From assembly GCA_963757065.1 (NCBI GenBank), contig CAVWQC010000009.1:1-64000 (forward strand): 64,000 nt of DNA. Reading direction: 5' to 3'. The translations under genes were made by a program, and so were the position numbers. This DNA comes from PNON01 sp963757065. Its GTDB lineage: Bacteria > Chloroflexota > Anaerolineae > Anaerolineales > Anaerolineaceae. Shown one piece after another: positions 63,551 to 64,000 of the stretch (its first letter is position 1; every line of letters starts with the position of its first letter). The notes beneath the pieces were generated by a model, which saw nothing but the letters and a program-made list of their open reading frames with translations, did no database searches and was not told where the DNA came from.

Positions 63551-64000
63551 ATGGAAATGAACCCAGTACAACAAGTAGATATCGACCAGCAGATGCGCTC
63601 TGCTTACCTCGATTATGCAATGAGCGTCATCGTTGCCCGCGCCTTACCCGATGCCCGGGACGGGCTCAAACCCGTTCACCGCCGAATACTGTATGCCATG
63701 GACGATCTTGGCATGCGCTCGAATGCTTCTTACAAAAAATCCGCCCGTATCGTCGGTGAAGTGCTCGGTAAATATCATCCGCATGGCGACATGTCTGTAT
63801 ATGATGCCATGGCGCGTATGGTACAGGATTTCTCCATGCGTTATCCCCTGGTGGATGGTCAGGGTAACTTCGGTTCTGTTGATGGCGACTCTCCTGCAGC
63901 CATGCGTTACACCGAAGCCCGTTTAAGCAAAATGGCTGAAGAGATGCTGCGGGATATCGACATGAACACCGTGGATTTCGTCGATAACTTTGATGGTTCA
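63551..64000 (+). CDS. gyrA: DNA gyrase subunit A, N-terminal part
   Basis: The type II topoisomerase subunit that cuts and rejoins DNA; the first 150 residues are in the window and the gene runs off the right edge. Family hallmarks: YLDYAMSVIVARALPDARDG, KPVHRRILYAM, SARIVGEVLGKYHPHGD, and RYTEARL with the catalytic Tyr. In the quinolone-resistance region it reads HPHGDMSVYD, so Met81 stands where E. coli has Ser83 and Asp85 where E. coli has Asp87. The start is ATG at 63551; no clear Shine-Dalgarno sequence is present, and a TATAAT lies at about 63512. ParC is the alternative, but the sequence is closer to GyrA. Confidence 0.95.
   Translation, partial: MEMNPVQQVDIDQQMRSAYLDYAMSVIVARALPDARDGLKPVHRRILYAMDDLGMRSNASYKKSARIVGEVLGKYHPHGDMSVYDAMARMVQDFSMRYPLVDGQGNFGSVDGDSPAAMRYTEARLSKMAEEMLRDIDMNTVDFVDNFDGS

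Overview
The window looks like the chromosome of a member of the Chloroflexota, most likely class Anaerolineae. This is inferred from the protein repertoire, not from a marker gene: proline/threonine-rich lipoproteins, DUF389, an acylating aldehyde dehydrogenase beside an aldehyde:ferredoxin oxidoreductase, a hutU with small membrane proteins, and no outer-membrane genes. Most of the window is ordinary chromosome with two insertion-sequence scars (12905-14154 intact in outline; about 54640-55617 decayed). There is no CRISPR array, prophage or rRNA operon. One tRNA gene, tRNA-Val(CAC), is present.

Layout. 1-4.1 kb: a kdpDE two-component pair without kdpFABC, then a small membrane protein. 4.2-11.8 kb: a tight DNA-repair operon of an AddB-like helicase, a UvrD-type helicase, a separate Fe-S PD-(D/E)XK nuclease and RecJ. 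11.8-15.8 kb: an accessory stretch with tRNA-Val preceded by two tRNA-like hairpin elements, a DUF559 gene flanked by G/C-run palindromes, an IS3-family element inserted in one of those palindromes, a lipoprotein, a universal stress protein and a copied lipoprotein gene end. 15.8-26.5 kb: hutU with two related membrane proteins, a tandem-GNAT protein, cyclophilin, holB, hydrolases and a flavoprotein. 26.6-36 kb: adenosine deaminase, then a six-gene amino-acid catabolic island (Lrp regulator, APC permease, saccharopine/lysine-dehydrogenase-like enzyme, AOR, class III aminotransferase, acylating aldehyde dehydrogenase). 36-41.4 kb: an esterase-like lipoprotein, PilZ protein, DUF4380 protein and an arsR plus double-methyltransferase (ArsM-like) unit with two palindromic operators. 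41.4-50 kb: a BMP-like lipoprotein, HAD, DUF389-SH3, phosphohexomutase, XTP pyrophosphatase, DUF177, the primary sigma factor and patatin. 50-54.6 kb: a truncated DUF362 gene, NYN nuclease, LTD protein, then dnaX-ybaB-recR. 54.6-64 kb: IS relic, ICMT-like protein, unknown genes, a MerR-VWA pair, MazG, esterase, C45 peptidase and the start of gyrA.

Three window-wide patterns stand out. First, at least nine otherwise intact genes, including the essential rpoD and holB, need a single-base correction to read through. Nearly always one base is in excess, usually in a short homopolymer; I favour assembly or read error, but ten like-signed events deserve a check against raw reads. Second, at least six genes have a TATAAT-like -10 hexamer ending 6 or 7 bases before the start codon and no Shine-Dalgarno sequence, which suggests leaderless transcripts. 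Third, degenerate GTGATTAGT-type arrays and copied 3' gene ends litter the intergenic regions.

The best candidates for new biology are the three-part AddAB-like helicase-nuclease operon, the aminotransferase/AOR/acylating-dehydrogenase island, the fused double methyltransferase under two ArsR-type operators, and the tRNA-derived hairpins.
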